Below are positions 1-9,018 of a stretch of 64,000 nt of DNA, piece after piece. The stretch's first letter is position 1. Each line of letters opens with the position of its first letter. The notes under the pieces are model-generated. The model saw nothing but the letters and a program-made list of their open reading frames with translations, was not told the DNA's origin and made no database searches. Origin of the DNA: Chloroflexota bacterium (GTDB taxonomy: Bacteria > Chloroflexota > Ktedonobacteria > Ktedonobacterales > JADMIN01); assembly GCA_021323855.1 (NCBI GenBank), contig JAJPKE010000039.1, positions 79,161 to 143,160 of the forward strand, read 5' to 3'. Made by a program: the position numbers and the translations under genes.

Positions 1-627
1 GCCGATAGCTTCCGGCTGGCGGTGCGGCGTGAACCACTCCCTGGCGACGCCGCTCCCGGCGATGTGCTGATTCCGGCGCGCACGCTCAAAGAACTGGCGA
101 GCATCCTCCCTGCGGAGGGCACCGTCAAGATGGTGGTGACGCCGAACCGCAATCAGGTGCTTTTCGAGGCCGAGGGCGTCAATCTTGTCTCGAACCTGAT
201 CGCCGGCCAGTTCCCCAACTTCGAGGCGATTCTTCCCAAGAGCCATGCCACCCGCGCCACCATCAACACAGCAGAGTTCCGGCAGGCGGCCAAGCGCGCC
301 TCACTTTTCGCCCGCGACAATTCCAGGATCGTTCGCATGCGTATTGATCCCGGCGAAAACGATGGCATGACTCCCGGCTCCGTCACCATCCAGGCGGCGG
401 CGGATGACAGCGGCGAGACGATGGAGTCGCTGGTGGCAGCGGTGGATGGCCCTGGGCTGGAGGTGATCTTCAACGTCCAGTATTTGACCGACGTGCTGGG
501 CGTCATTAGCACCGAAGATGTCGCGCTGGAATTGAACACACCCCAGCAGGCCGGCGCGGTGAAGCCGAACGGTTCGAGCGGCGGCGAGTATGTGTACATC
601 ATCATGCCGATGCACAACACCCGCTAG
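1..627 (+). CDS. dnaN: DNA polymerase III sliding clamp, 3' part
   Basis: The reading frame is open from base 1, so the 5' end lies outside the window. The visible protein begins ADSFRLAV, a typical beta-clamp segment, and contains the block VSNLIAGQFPNFEAILPK and the C-terminal IIMPMHNTR, which match the second and third clamp domains and the usual MPM-type clamp C-terminus. About 208 residues of a family that usually has about 370 are present. The protein would form the ring that tethers the replicative polymerase to DNA. No partner replication genes are visible, so it is unclear whether this is the main dnaN or an extra copy. Confidence 0.9.
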   Translation, partial: ADSFRLAVRREPLPGDAAPGDVLIPARTLKELASILPAEGTVKMVVTPNRNQVLFEAEGVNLVSNLIAGQFPNFEAILPKSHATRATINTAEFRQAAKRASLFARDNSRIVRMRIDPGENDGMTPGSVTIQAAADDSGETMESLVAAVDGPGLEVIFNVQYLTDVLGVISTEDVALELNTPQQAGAVKPNGSSGGEYVYIIMPMHNTR

Positions 628-851
628 CGTTGTTGCCTGAAGGGACGTTTGGCTTGCTCTGACTGATGGGCGTAATGTGTGGCTGTGATAGACGCGGCCA
701 CACGTTTTTTTATGTTCTTGGTGTTGTCGGCGTTCTCGCAGTATCTTACTATTGTCCGCGTCCGGTGGAGCGTTGCTTTGGAGGTCAGGCTGTTGTTCTA
801 CATACGAGGAAACGCTCTAATCTTATGGAAGATAGGCGAGGAGAGACGCAA

Positions 852-3605
852 ATGCCCGAATCATCCCTACTGGTCACAAAATGTATGGCGCCGCCGTCTC
901 GTGCGCAGTTGCTTCCCCGTGCCTCGCTGATCGAGCAGTTGAACAAGAGTAGCATGCTTCCGCTGGTGTTGCTCTCCGCAGGTGCCGGTTTTGGGAAAAC
1001 CACGCTTCTGGCTGCCTGGGCCAGCCAGCGGCTCCCTCACTCCGTTGCCTGGCTCTCGCTAGATCGCCTCGATAATGAGCCACTCCGCTTTTGGAGCGAG
1101 GTTCTGGCTGCCATACGCACCCACTTCTCTAGGATTGGGGAAACGGCGTTGGCGCAACTGCAAGCGCCGCAGCCACCCCAACTGATCCCACTGCTGACGG
1201 CGTTTATCAACGACCTGGCTACCGCTGGTGAGGAGGTAACGCTTATCCTGGATGATTACCACGTGATTGACGAACCAAGTATCCATGCTTCGCTCCAGTT
1301 CTTGCTCGAACATGTTCCCGCGTGCCTGCACCTGATTCTCACCAGCCGGGTAGACCCGCCACTAGCGTTATCGCGGCTACGCGCACGGGGACAATTGGCC
1401 GAACTACGCGACGCGGATTTACGGGTCAGCGAGCAAGAGGGAGCCGTATTTCTCCGGCAGATCATGAAAGTACAGTTGAGTGAAGCGGATGAGCAACGTT
1501 TGGTAGAGCGCACTGAAGGCTGGCTGGCGGGCTTGCAACTGGCTGCGCTCTCTCTCGTCAGGCGTGATGACCCTGGCGCGTGGGTCTCGGCATTCAGTGG
1601 TAGCCAGCGTCTTATATTGGATTATCTGCAAGATGAGGTACTGGGGCGCCAGTCGCAGGCTATCCAGCGATTTTTGTTGCGCGTTTGCATCCTCCCCCGC
1701 ATGAACGCATCGCTCTGCCAGGCCGTGACCGGGAAATCGGAGTGCCAGCAGATGTTAGAGGCGCTGGAACAGCGCCATCTCTTCGTGGTCCCGCTGGATG
1801 AGGAACGGCAGTGGTACCGCCTGCATGACCTCTTTCGTGAAGCGTTGCTGGCCCGGTTGCGGTCAACTCAGCCGGCGCTGATGCCGTCGCTCTACGAGCA
1901 AGCCGCCCGGTGGTATGAACGCCACGGACTCCTGCCAGACGCGATAGAAGCTGCTCTCAAGGCAGGAACCTTCACCTGCGCGGCAGAATGGATCGAGCGT
2001 TTCATTGACCAGCGTAGTTTTCGCAATCCCTACCATATGCTTTGCCGCTGGCTTGGGCAATTGCCGGAAGAGATCATGCGAGCCAGGCCAACCCTTAGCT
2101 TCTGGTATGCCCTATCCAATATGTTCACCTCACTGCGCAGAGCGCCCGATTCGTGGGTGCGTATCGAGTCTTGTCTCTTGACGGCGGAGCAGGGCTTTGA
2201 GGCCAGCGGGCAGCAGGAGCAACTTGGCGAAGCCTTTGAGTTGCACGCTGAACTGGCGTTCTTTCAAGACGATTTCGCCCGTATGCTGGCATTCGTCCGA
2301 CAGGCGACCCCGCTGCTCTCTTCCCAAAGTCTCATGTATGCTACCAACCGGCTGGTCCGCGGTTGGGACCAGTTGTTCTCGGGCAATCTCATGGAGGCCC
2401 GGCGCTGTTTCCTGGATGGTCGCCAGCGCGCTCAAGCTCTCGGCTCGCTCACCGGCGCATTGGGGGCGTCGCTCTTGCTGGGAGAGGCATGTCTGGCTGG
2501 CGGAGAACTACGCCAGGCGGCACGCTATTTCCAGGAAGCGCTGGCTCCGGCAGATGCAGGCGCAGAGACGTTCCAGCAACAACTGATGACTGCGACAGGA
2601 GACCGGGAATCGTTCTTTGTGTCCTGGGCGTATCACAAGCTGGCTCAGCTATCCTATGAGTGGAACGACCTCGCTGCCGCGCAGCATGCGCTGGCGCAAG
2701 CCCGGGCGTTTGAGGAACATCCTGGAGAAACCATCCATGTGCTAACTTCCGGTGGATTGATTCGCGCCCGCCTCCTGTATTCACTTGGGGAAACGGCGGC
2801 AGCTTATCGTTTGCTGGAAACCTGGGAACGGCATACTCGGTTCCCTTTGGCAGTGTGCGCTATCCGTGCCTGCCGGGCCAGGCTTGACCTGATGAGGGGC
2901 GATCTGTCTGCGGTTGAGCATTGGCAACGCACGCGGGAAGCTTCATTTAACTCTCCCTTCCATGACGGGCATGCGCAAGACGAAGAATTGCCCTATGTGC
3001 AGCAGGAGGAAGATGCGTTGCTGCTCGTCCGTCTTGCCCTGGCGCGGGAGCAGGCGGAAGCGGCTCTTCAGCAACTTGCGTATTGGAAAACGCAGGCGGC
3101 GTCCCACGGGCGCACATATGCCCTCCTAGAAATGCTGCTGCTGGAAGCTCTGGCGCATCAGGTGAATCGCGCGCTGCCCCAGGCGAAGGAGAGCCTTCTT
3201 CAGGCGCTGAAGCTGGCTCAGCCGGAGCAGTACCGGCGCCTGTTTCTCGATGAGGGGCAGGCTATGGTCACTCTCTTGAACTATTCTCTCAAAGAGCTAC
3301 CGGACCCGATTCAGGCATCATATGCGCACGATCTGCTGGCAGCATTTGGGCATGAACAGGTTAGCGCGCCTTGCGAATTTCCTGTCCAACCATCCGGTTC
3401 AGCAACGCTGCCGGAGCCACTGACTCCACAGGAGCAGCGGGTCTTGCGCTTGCTGGCTGGGGGCGCCTCCAATCGAGAGATTGCCACGCAACTTGTGATC
3501 TCGCTGGCGACCGCAAAGAAACACATGGCAAATATCCTGAGCAAACTGGGCGCCGCAAATCGCACGCAGGCGCTCGTGCGGGCGCGGGAATATGGCCTGC
3601 TGTAA
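852..3605 (+). CDS. MalT-type LuxR transcriptional activator (ATPase plus TPR plus HTH)
   Basis: This is a protein of about 917 residues of the large MalT/LAL regulator family. From the chosen ATG it starts MPESSLLVTK, followed by a Walker A loop (GAGFGKTT, residues 44-51), a Walker B-like LILDDYH near residue 128, a long helical repeat region, and a C-terminal LuxR helix-turn-helix (LTPQEQRVLRLL to NILSKLGAANRTQAL, about 855-910). The frame is open upstream to 666, but the start at 852 has a strong ribosome site (GAGGAGAGA) 6-10 bases before it. Such proteins activate transcription after binding an inducer and ATP. The target is not evident; the downstream small-gene cluster is a candidate. 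Confidence 0.88.
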   Translation: MPESSLLVTKCMAPPSRAQLLPRASLIEQLNKSSMLPLVLLSAGAGFGKTTLLAAWASQRLPHSVAWLSLDRLDNEPLRFWSEVLAAIRTHFSRIGETALAQLQAPQPPQLIPLLTAFINDLATAGEEVTLILDDYHVIDEPSIHASLQFLLEHVPACLHLILTSRVDPPLALSRLRARGQLAELRDADLRVSEQEGAVFLRQIMKVQLSEADEQRLVERTEGWLAGLQLAALSLVRRDDPGAWVSAFSGSQRLILDYLQDEVLGRQSQAIQRFLLRVCILPRMNASLCQAVTGKSECQQMLEALEQRHLFVVPLDEERQWYRLHDLFREALLARLRSTQPALMPSLYEQAARWYERHGLLPDAIEAALKAGTFTCAAEWIERFIDQRSFRNPYHMLCRWLGQLPEEIMRARPTLSFWYALSNMFTSLRRAPDSWVRIESCLLTAEQGFEASGQQEQLGEAFELHAELAFFQDDFARMLAFVRQATPLLSSQSLMYATNRLVRGWDQLFSGNLMEARRCFLDGRQRAQALGSLTGALGASLLLGEACLAGGELRQAARYFQEALAPADAGAETFQQQLMTATGDRESFFVSWAYHKLAQLSYEWNDLAAAQHALAQARAFEEHPGETIHVLTSGGLIRARLLYSLGETAAAYRLLETWERHTRFPLAVCAIRACRARLDLMRGDLSAVEHWQRTREASFNSPFHDGHAQDEELPYVQQEEDALLLVRLALAREQAEAALQQLAYWKTQAASHGRTYALLEMLLLEALAHQVNRALPQAKESLLQALKLAQPEQYRRLFLDEGQAMVTLLNYSLKELPDPIQASYAHDLLAAFGHEQVSAPCEFPVQPSGSATLPEPLTPQEQRVLRLLAGGASNREIATQLVISLATAKKHMANILSKLGAANRTQALVRAREYGLL

Positions 3606-3700
3606 GATCTGCAGAGAGCACTAGAGCAGAAGATATAACTTCACCTGTTGATTGGGTATAGATACGCCTTTCGTCTACCGTTTTCGTTTACTCTTCACGT

Positions 3701-3725
3701 GCTTCATGCGCTTCATGCGCTTCAT
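3701..3725. repeat. 9-bp tandem repeat, 2.8 copies
   Basis: The unit GCTTCATGC is repeated in the intergenic space after the LuxR gene. It is one of many 9-bp tandem repeats in this window. Confidence 0.7.
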
Positions 3726-3822
3726 CTGGCTGCGAAATACACCCTCAAAGTAGCCTTTCGACTACTGCGCTGGACATGACGAGACGCTATCCTCATCTCA
3801 GACGAGAGCGGCAGGAACTGGA

Positions 3823-4068
3823 ATGGAGAAGAATCGCATGAGATGCCGTATTCGCATCAATGGCCATCTGGACGCTTTCTGGCAGGACTGGTTCGGTGGC
3901 CTGACGATGACGCAAGAAGAAGAGGGCACCACTTTGTTTTCTGGATCCCTACAAGACCAGGCGGCGCTCCATGGCATCCTGACGAAGATGCACAGTCTGG
4001 GCCTGACATTACTCTCGCTTGAGACGAACGAGCAATTTCCTTCTGAGAAATCAGGGGAATATCGCTGA
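3823..4068 (+). CDS. small conserved protein of unknown function
   Basis: An 81-residue soluble protein with no signal peptide. The block RIRINGHLDAFWQDWFGGLTMTQ and the ending part DQAALHGILTKMHSLGLTLLSL resemble a small conserved protein that I recall as frequent in Ktedonobacteria next to regulators or hydrolases; its function is unknown. An alternative start at ATG 3838 also has a purine-rich site before it. It ends 17 bases before the metallo-beta-lactamase gene, so the two are probably co-transcribed. Confidence 0.7.
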   Translation: MEKNRMRCRIRINGHLDAFWQDWFGGLTMTQEEEGTTLFSGSLQDQAALHGILTKMHSLGLTLLSLETNEQFPSEKSGEYR

Positions 4069-4085
4069 AAAGGGAAAGGTAGCAG

Positions 4086-4820
4086 ATGAAAGTTACTGCA
4101 CATGGGAACAACCTGTTCCAGTTGAGCTACTATGGGTTTGTCAACTGTTATTTGGTGCGTGAAGACGACGGATTCACGTTGGTGGATGCTGCCGTAAAGG
4201 GATGTGGCAAAGCCATCGTCCAGGCGGCGCAGAAGCTCGACCGGCCTATCGTCCGCCTGCTCCTGACGCATGCGCATGTGGACCACGTCGGCGCCCTCGA
4301 TGAACTGCACGCGCTCTTGCCGCAGGCGGAGGTATTGATTACCACCAGAGATGCGCGTTTCATGGCGGGCGACATGCGCCTGGACGCCAACGAGCCGGTT
4401 GATAAGCTGCGCGGCGGCTGGCCCACCCTCACCACGCGCCCTACGCGCACGCTGAGCGATGGCGACCGCGTTGGGTCGCTCGAAGTCGTCACTTCGCCGG
4501 GCCATACTCCCGGCCACGCCTCTTTCCTCGATACACGTGATCGTGGCCTGATCGCTGGAGATGCCTTTCAGACGCTGGGTGGCGTGGCGGTGTCGGGTAC
4601 CTGGGTTCCGCTTTTCCCGCTGCCGGCGATGTCTACCTGGCATAAGCCTACCTGCTTGGAGAGTGGGCGCAAACTGCGGGCGCTTGCGCCCACCTGGATG
4701 GCTGTGGGTCATGGTCGGGTCTTGCAGCAGCCATTGGCCGCAATGGACCGCGCCATCGCGGCGCTGGACCGTGAACTCGAACGAAAAGAGCAGAGCCAGG
4801 TCGTTCTGAAGAAGGCATAG
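4086..4820 (+). CDS. metallo-beta-lactamase fold hydrolase
   Basis: A 244-residue protein with the MBL-fold zinc motif THAHVDH (H62, H64, D66, H67), the second histidine block SPGHTPGHASF, an Asp ligand in IAGDAFQTL and a late histidine in AVGHGRVL. This arrangement is that of glyoxalase II-like or related MBL hydrolases. There is no signal peptide, so it is cytoplasmic. It follows the small 81-residue gene and probably shares its transcript. The substrate cannot be named from sequence. Confidence 0.88.
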   Translation: MKVTAHGNNLFQLSYYGFVNCYLVREDDGFTLVDAAVKGCGKAIVQAAQKLDRPIVRLLLTHAHVDHVGALDELHALLPQAEVLITTRDARFMAGDMRLDANEPVDKLRGGWPTLTTRPTRTLSDGDRVGSLEVVTSPGHTPGHASFLDTRDRGLIAGDAFQTLGGVAVSGTWVPLFPLPAMSTWHKPTCLESGRKLRALAPTWMAVGHGRVLQQPLAAMDRAIAALDRELERKEQSQVVLKKA

Positions 4821-4900
4821 ATAGACATAGACAGGCATAGAGATGCTCTGGTGATGGAGAAAGGATTCTCCGTTATTCATAGAGAAAGAACGGATATTGT

Positions 4901-5281
4901 ATGCTATTGGTGTTGGTCGGACTGCCGGCACAATTGCTGCTCGGAGTGTTTTTCACTCCTGAGGGCGTCATCAAGTGGACCCATATCGGACCCTCCACCG
5001 CACGGTTCCAGCATTTTCGCTATCCCATGTGGTTTCGCTATCTGACAGGCGTGGTCGAAGTGCTGATCGGGCTGAGCCTGCTGGTCGGATTGTGGATTGG
5101 GTGGCTGGCGGCTCTAGCGGCCCTGCTTCTGGTGGTGGAGATGCTGGTTGCCATCGCTTCGCATCTGCTGCGCGGCCATGATCCTTTTGTGCCGGATGCC
5201 GTGCCTGCCGTAGCGATGCTTTTGCTGACGCTGCCGGTGCTGGCGCTTCACTGGGGCAATCTGCTGGCGCTTGTCAGATAG
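4901..5281 (+). CDS. DoxX-like integral membrane protein
   Basis: A 126-residue very hydrophobic protein with four predicted membrane helices (about residues 2-20, 45-65, 68-85 and 97-122). Length and the pattern of a membrane helix, a polar FQHFRYP loop and three more helices fit the DoxX-like family, small membrane proteins often near redox or stress genes. The ribosome site before ATG 4901 is weak. The stop lies about 40 bases before the preferred start of the next gene. Confidence 0.65.
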   Translation: MLLVLVGLPAQLLLGVFFTPEGVIKWTHIGPSTARFQHFRYPMWFRYLTGVVEVLIGLSLLVGLWIGWLAALAALLLVVEMLVAIASHLLRGHDPFVPDAVPAVAMLLLTLPVLALHWGNLLALVR

Positions 5282-5321
5282 ATGCGAACAAGGACACATC
5301 ACTGCGAGAGGTGGTTGGACA

Positions 5322-5861
5322 TTGCTGCAAACAACACCTATCGCGCCAACTATCATCGTGGTGACGGGCATCCAGGCTGCCGGCAAGTCTACCGTCGCGC
5401 GGCTGCTGGCGCAGCGATTCCCACGCGGGGCGCATGTCGAGGCGGATGTGCTGCATCACATGATCGTGTCGGGTGGCGCATGGATACGCGAACCCGGCGA
5501 GCCGGAGGGTGAGGTTGCGCGCCAACTTCGGCTGCGCCTCAAAAACATGTGCCTGCTCGGTCGCTCATTCTATGCGGCAGGCTTCACCGCCGTCCTCGAC
5601 GATATTATTCTGGGCGACCGCTGGCGACACTTGCAAGAGGAATTGCGTGGTGTGCCGTTCTCGCTGGTGGTGCTGGCGCCACGCGCGGAGGTGGTCGCCA
5701 GCCAGCGCGATGCCAGCCACGCCAAACAGCCGCTTGGCGCAGATTGGGCGACCTATCTGGACCGTGCCCTGCGCGAGACGATGGCGGGCATCGGTTTGTG
5801 GGTGGACAATTCCGCGCAGACGCCAGATGAAACGGTGAATGAGATCATCGCGCGGCTCTGA
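5322..5861 (+). CDS. P-loop ATPase/kinase-like protein
   Basis: A 179-residue protein with a Walker A motif (GIQAAGKST, from residue 16) close to the N-terminus, then HVEADVLHHMI and a lid-like region with many arginines. This is the architecture of small P-loop kinases such as chloramphenicol phosphotransferase-like or AAA_33 proteins. The start is TTG 5322, with GAGAGGTGG 7 bases before it. The frame extends to an alternative TTG at 5271 that overlaps the DoxX-like gene but has no ribosome site. The substrate is unknown. Confidence 0.75.
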   Translation: MLQTTPIAPTIIVVTGIQAAGKSTVARLLAQRFPRGAHVEADVLHHMIVSGGAWIREPGEPEGEVARQLRLRLKNMCLLGRSFYAAGFTAVLDDIILGDRWRHLQEELRGVPFSLVVLAPRAEVVASQRDASHAKQPLGADWATYLDRALRETMAGIGLWVDNSAQTPDETVNEIIARL

Positions 5862-5886
5862 CGCTGGTTGTCATGCCGCCGGTTCG

Positions 5887-6108
5887 TTACGAACGCTTTG
5901 GCGCATATCGCAAGCCGACCACGCCACTTTTGAAGGTTTTCGTTCCTACCAGTTTCAGAGGAAATTGGCGCGTGACGCCAGCGAACAACGGTTTGCCTTG
6001 CCCCAGTACAACCGGATTGATATTGATGCGATACTCGTCAATCAGGTCGAGCTGCATAAACGTCTGTGCCAGTATCGTGGTGCCGTATACCGTGCAGCGC
6101 CTCGTCAT
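5887..6108 (-). pseudogene. remnant of a dihydrofolate reductase-like (RibD C-terminal) protein
   Basis: Reading the minus strand, about 73 residues run through GTTILAQTFMQLDLIDEYRI, NPVVLGQGKPLF and PLKLVGTKTFKSGVVGLRY to a stop. These are the typical last strands of the RibD-C/YyaP-type dihydrofolate reductase family. The N-terminal half, including the NADP-binding start, is absent. Upstream the frame runs into the 3' end of the XRE/NB-ARC/TPR gene, which reads the same strand in another frame. The fragment therefore looks like the tail of a gene cut off by an insertion or deletion. Confidence 0.75.
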
Positions 6109-8602
6109 ACTTCGCCCTGGTTGCTGTCGTTGTGGGATGCGCTGCTCCAAGCGCCTGCTCCCGTATCGCCAGCGCCCGCTGGTATAATGACGCTGCCTGC
6201 GGATAGTCGCCTTGCGCGGCATAGAGCGCGGCCAATCCACTGAGTGCGTGGGCCACGTCTGGATGCGTGGGGCCAAGCGCCCGTTCCCAGATGCGCAGCG
6301 CACGCCGGTACAGGGGTTCGGCCTGCGTCTCATCGCCCTGCAAGCGATAGAGGTCCGCCAATCCGTTGAGCGCGTGCGCCAGTTCAGGATGCTCCGGCCC
6401 CATAGCTTGCTCCCAGAGCGCAAGCGCCTGCCGATAAAGCGTTTCGGCTTGCGCATAATCCCCGCGCAAGCGATACGCATCAGCCAGGCCGCAGAGTGGC
6501 TGTGCCAGCTCAGCATGCTCCGGACCAGCCGCCTGCTCGCGGAGGCGTAGGGCGCGCTCGAATAATTCTTGCGCTACGGCATAGTCGCCCTGCGCAAGCG
6601 CGAGGTGAGCTAACCCCATCAGTGGGTGCGCGATCTTCGGGTGGTCCATCTCACCTGGCGTAGATGCTTGTTCCCAGATACGCACGGCCCGGTGGTAGAG
6701 CGCCTCCGCCTGGGCATAGTCACCGCGCAGGCGAGAGAGGTCAGCCAGATTGTTGAGCGAGGGCGCTATTCCTGGGTGGTCCAGTCCTAGCGCCTCTTCG
6801 CGGATATGCAGCGCCTGCTGATAGAGCGTTTCCGCCTGGGCATAGTCGCCCTGCGCGGCGGCGAGCGCGGCCAGAGCGTTGAGCGCATGGGCTGCTCTGG
6901 GGCGTTCGGCATCGGGAGCTTGTTCCCAGATATGTAGGGCGCACTGCAAGAGTGGCTCCGCCTGCGCAAAGAGCGCGCGCATGTGCAGGTAGAGCGCCGT
7001 GCGATAGAGCAGCGACGCCGCCTCTGCAAATGTGAACGCATAGTCTGTAATCAGCGCGCTACAGGCCTGCGCCTGAGCAAGATAGCGCAGGCAGAGCGCC
7101 GAGGTTGCCATCTCAACCCGCGCCGGAAACGCCAGTTGTGTGGCGCGCACGGCGCGCTCCGCCCAGCGGCGCTGTTGCTGCGGCGACATCTCATCTCTGA
7201 GGACGGCCTGAACCAGACGATGGATACGCAGCATTCCAGTGTCTGGATGGCGCTGGAGCAGCGAGAACTTGCGCACTTCCTCGATGGTTTCGTTGAGCTT
7301 GAGGATATCGCTGGCCGCCCGCTGCAGCACTGGGCTGAGCGCCGCGCTCCCTGCGCTGAACAGATCTTCGGGAATCGTATCCGGTTCGAGGAAGGCGCAG
7401 AGCCGCAAGAGTTCAGCGGCGGCGGGGCAGCGCCGCTCCACCTTTGCAAAGGAGAGCGACCAGGTGGTTGCGACGGAATCTGGATGTTCGGCTGGCAGAT
7501 GACTGCGGCGCTGAAGTAATTCGCGGCGACGGCTCCGGTAGAGGTCCAGATAGGCCGCGAGCGCGCAACCCACTTCATCGAGGAATGCGCCCGCCTGATC
7601 GAGCGCCAGCGGCAGGAATCCCAACTCGATGACGATGGCTTCGGCATCGGCCTGTTGCTCTGGTGTAGCTTGTTCCAGGGCAGCGCCGCTGGTCAGCAGG
7701 TTGGCGCGCCGCAGTAGAAAGAGCGTTCCTTCCACCATCCCCATCTCCTCCACATCGAGGCGTTTCGCCAGCGTTCCTAGCGCCTGCGCCCTGCTGGTGA
7801 GCAGCAGGTGTCCGGTGCGTTCCAGCGGCGCCACCTCCTGCGCCAGTGCCACGTCATCCGCGTTGTCCAGAATCAGCAGCCAGCCCTCATGTGTGGCGAA
7901 CCACCGCCGGACGGCCTGCACCGCCTGGTTTTGCTGGTTTTGCTGGTGTAGCTGATGTTGGTCGCGTCTCTCCTGTTCGGGCAAACCCAGAAGATCGGCA
8001 ATTGCCTCCATATCCGCCAGCAGGCTTTCTCGCGTGGCCGCATTGATCCAGAAGACGTAGCGATACTCCTGGCGATAGCGATAAGCGTATTCAAGGGCGA
8101 TCTGTGTCTTGCCGATGCCGCCGAGTCCGCTGATGGCCCAGGATTGGGCGAGGGCGACTGGCTGTTCCCGCCAGAGTTGCTCGTGCAACTGCTGTAAGAG
8201 GTCTTCGCGGCCCGTAAAGAAAGGGTTGCGTGGATAGGGTACATTCCAGATTTCCGGCTGCCCAGGAGAGCGTGGAGATGGTGAAGGAGATAATGCAGAT
8301 GGCGAAGATGGTAACGACTGGCGCAGGCCGGTGGCGAGGGCGATGAATGCCGCGCGCTCCTCCGGCGAAAGATGCAGCGCCTCGATCAGCAGCGCCAGCG
8401 TTTCCGGGCGCGGGAGATGTGGTACGCCGCGCTCGATGTGGCTGACGCTATCGGCGCTGATGCCCGCGCGCTCGGCCAGTTCCGCCTGCGTCAGCCCCAG
8501 CGCCCGGCGATGGCGGCGCAGCGCGCGGCCCAATGCGCTCAGCCCTAGATGGTGTTCCAGCGGATATTCTTCGGTGTTTTCTTCATGTGTCATATGTGTC
8601 AC
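6038..8602 (-). CDS. XRE-family HTH, NB-ARC ATPase and TPR protein (STAND type)
   Basis: An 854-residue protein with three parts: an XRE helix-turn-helix (residues about 22-78, LGLTQAELAERAGISADSVSHIE), an NB-ARC/STAND ATPase with Walker A GLGGIGKTQ (159-167) and Walker B WLLILDNADD, and about seven kinesin-light-chain-like TPRs of 42 residues from about 560 to 835 (YAQAETLYRQALALWEQ type). STAND proteins are signal-dependent switches; related ones act as regulators or as phage-defence sensors. No effector domain other than the HTH is visible. The C-terminal tail after the last TPR overlaps the reductase remnant and looks newly acquired. Confidence 0.85.
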   Translation of the reverse strand: MTHMTHEENTEEYPLEHHLGLSALGRALRRHRRALGLTQAELAERAGISADSVSHIERGVPHLPRPETLALLIEALHLSPEERAAFIALATGLRQSLPSSPSALSPSPSPRSPGQPEIWNVPYPRNPFFTGREDLLQQLHEQLWREQPVALAQSWAISGLGGIGKTQIALEYAYRYRQEYRYVFWINAATRESLLADMEAIADLLGLPEQERRDQHQLHQQNQQNQAVQAVRRWFATHEGWLLILDNADDVALAQEVAPLERTGHLLLTSRAQALGTLAKRLDVEEMGMVEGTLFLLRRANLLTSGAALEQATPEQQADAEAIVIELGFLPLALDQAGAFLDEVGCALAAYLDLYRSRRRELLQRRSHLPAEHPDSVATTWSLSFAKVERRCPAAAELLRLCAFLEPDTIPEDLFSAGSAALSPVLQRAASDILKLNETIEEVRKFSLLQRHPDTGMLRIHRLVQAVLRDEMSPQQQRRWAERAVRATQLAFPARVEMATSALCLRYLAQAQACSALITDYAFTFAEAASLLYRTALYLHMRALFAQAEPLLQCALHIWEQAPDAERPRAAHALNALAALAAAQGDYAQAETLYQQALHIREEALGLDHPGIAPSLNNLADLSRLRGDYAQAEALYHRAVRIWEQASTPGEMDHPKIAHPLMGLAHLALAQGDYAVAQELFERALRLREQAAGPEHAELAQPLCGLADAYRLRGDYAQAETLYRQALALWEQAMGPEHPELAHALNGLADLYRLQGDETQAEPLYRRALRIWERALGPTHPDVAHALSGLAALYAAQGDYPQAASLYQRALAIREQALGAAHPTTTATRAKYDEALHGIRHHDTGTDVYAARPD

Positions 8603-9018
8603 GAGAAACGCCTATCCTCCTCTCCATCCATCCTACACTGGCTCACATGCACTGGCGCTGTGCTAAAAGTCTCTCAAGTAGAGCACGCATGTCGTTCGGC
8701 TGGCGCTGTCATCTTCGCATGTCCTTTCCTGTGTTTCAAGTTAGAAGATTGCCGGCGATTTTCCGGATTTTCCGGGTCATGTTCCGGATTTTCCGTGGAC
8801 TGGTCATCGGCAATCAGGTACAGTTGAAGAGTGGTCTACCCAGGGAAGATTACGGCGCGAAAGCATGCCATGCGTCATGGTCGCTCGTCACAACCATTCA
8901 CTAGCCATTCATCAGGATTGTGGATGGCGCGGTAGGCTTTCTGCCGAAGACCTCTTTCAATCAGGCTGGCGTTTCTCTACCTTTGTAGTGAACGAGTTGC
9001 GGTAGATAGGAGTGATGT
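8603..9018. other. 416-bp divergent intergenic region
   Basis: This region separates the minus-strand STAND gene from the plus-strand secreted protein gene. It holds three copies of GATTTTCCG (8757-8795, listed separately). Short open frames here have no ribosome sites or recognisable products. The ribosome site of the downstream gene (AGGAGTGATGT) is at the right end. No clear sigma70 promoter stood out. Confidence 0.6.
8757..8795. promoter_or_regulatory. three direct repeats of GATTTTCCG
   Basis: GATTTTCCG occurs at 8757, 8766 and 8787. The last two are part of a longer 14-bp repeat TTCCGGATTTTCCG whose copies start 21 bp apart, two helical turns. They lie about 155 bp upstream of the STAND gene start and could bind its XRE domain or another regulator. 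Confidence 0.4.

Noticed and set aside
3798..4931. 377-codon open frame on the minus strand opposite the metallo-beta-lactamase gene
   Set aside because: Low-complexity arginine-rich product with no ribosome site; the plus-strand gene has full catalytic motifs, so this is its shadow.
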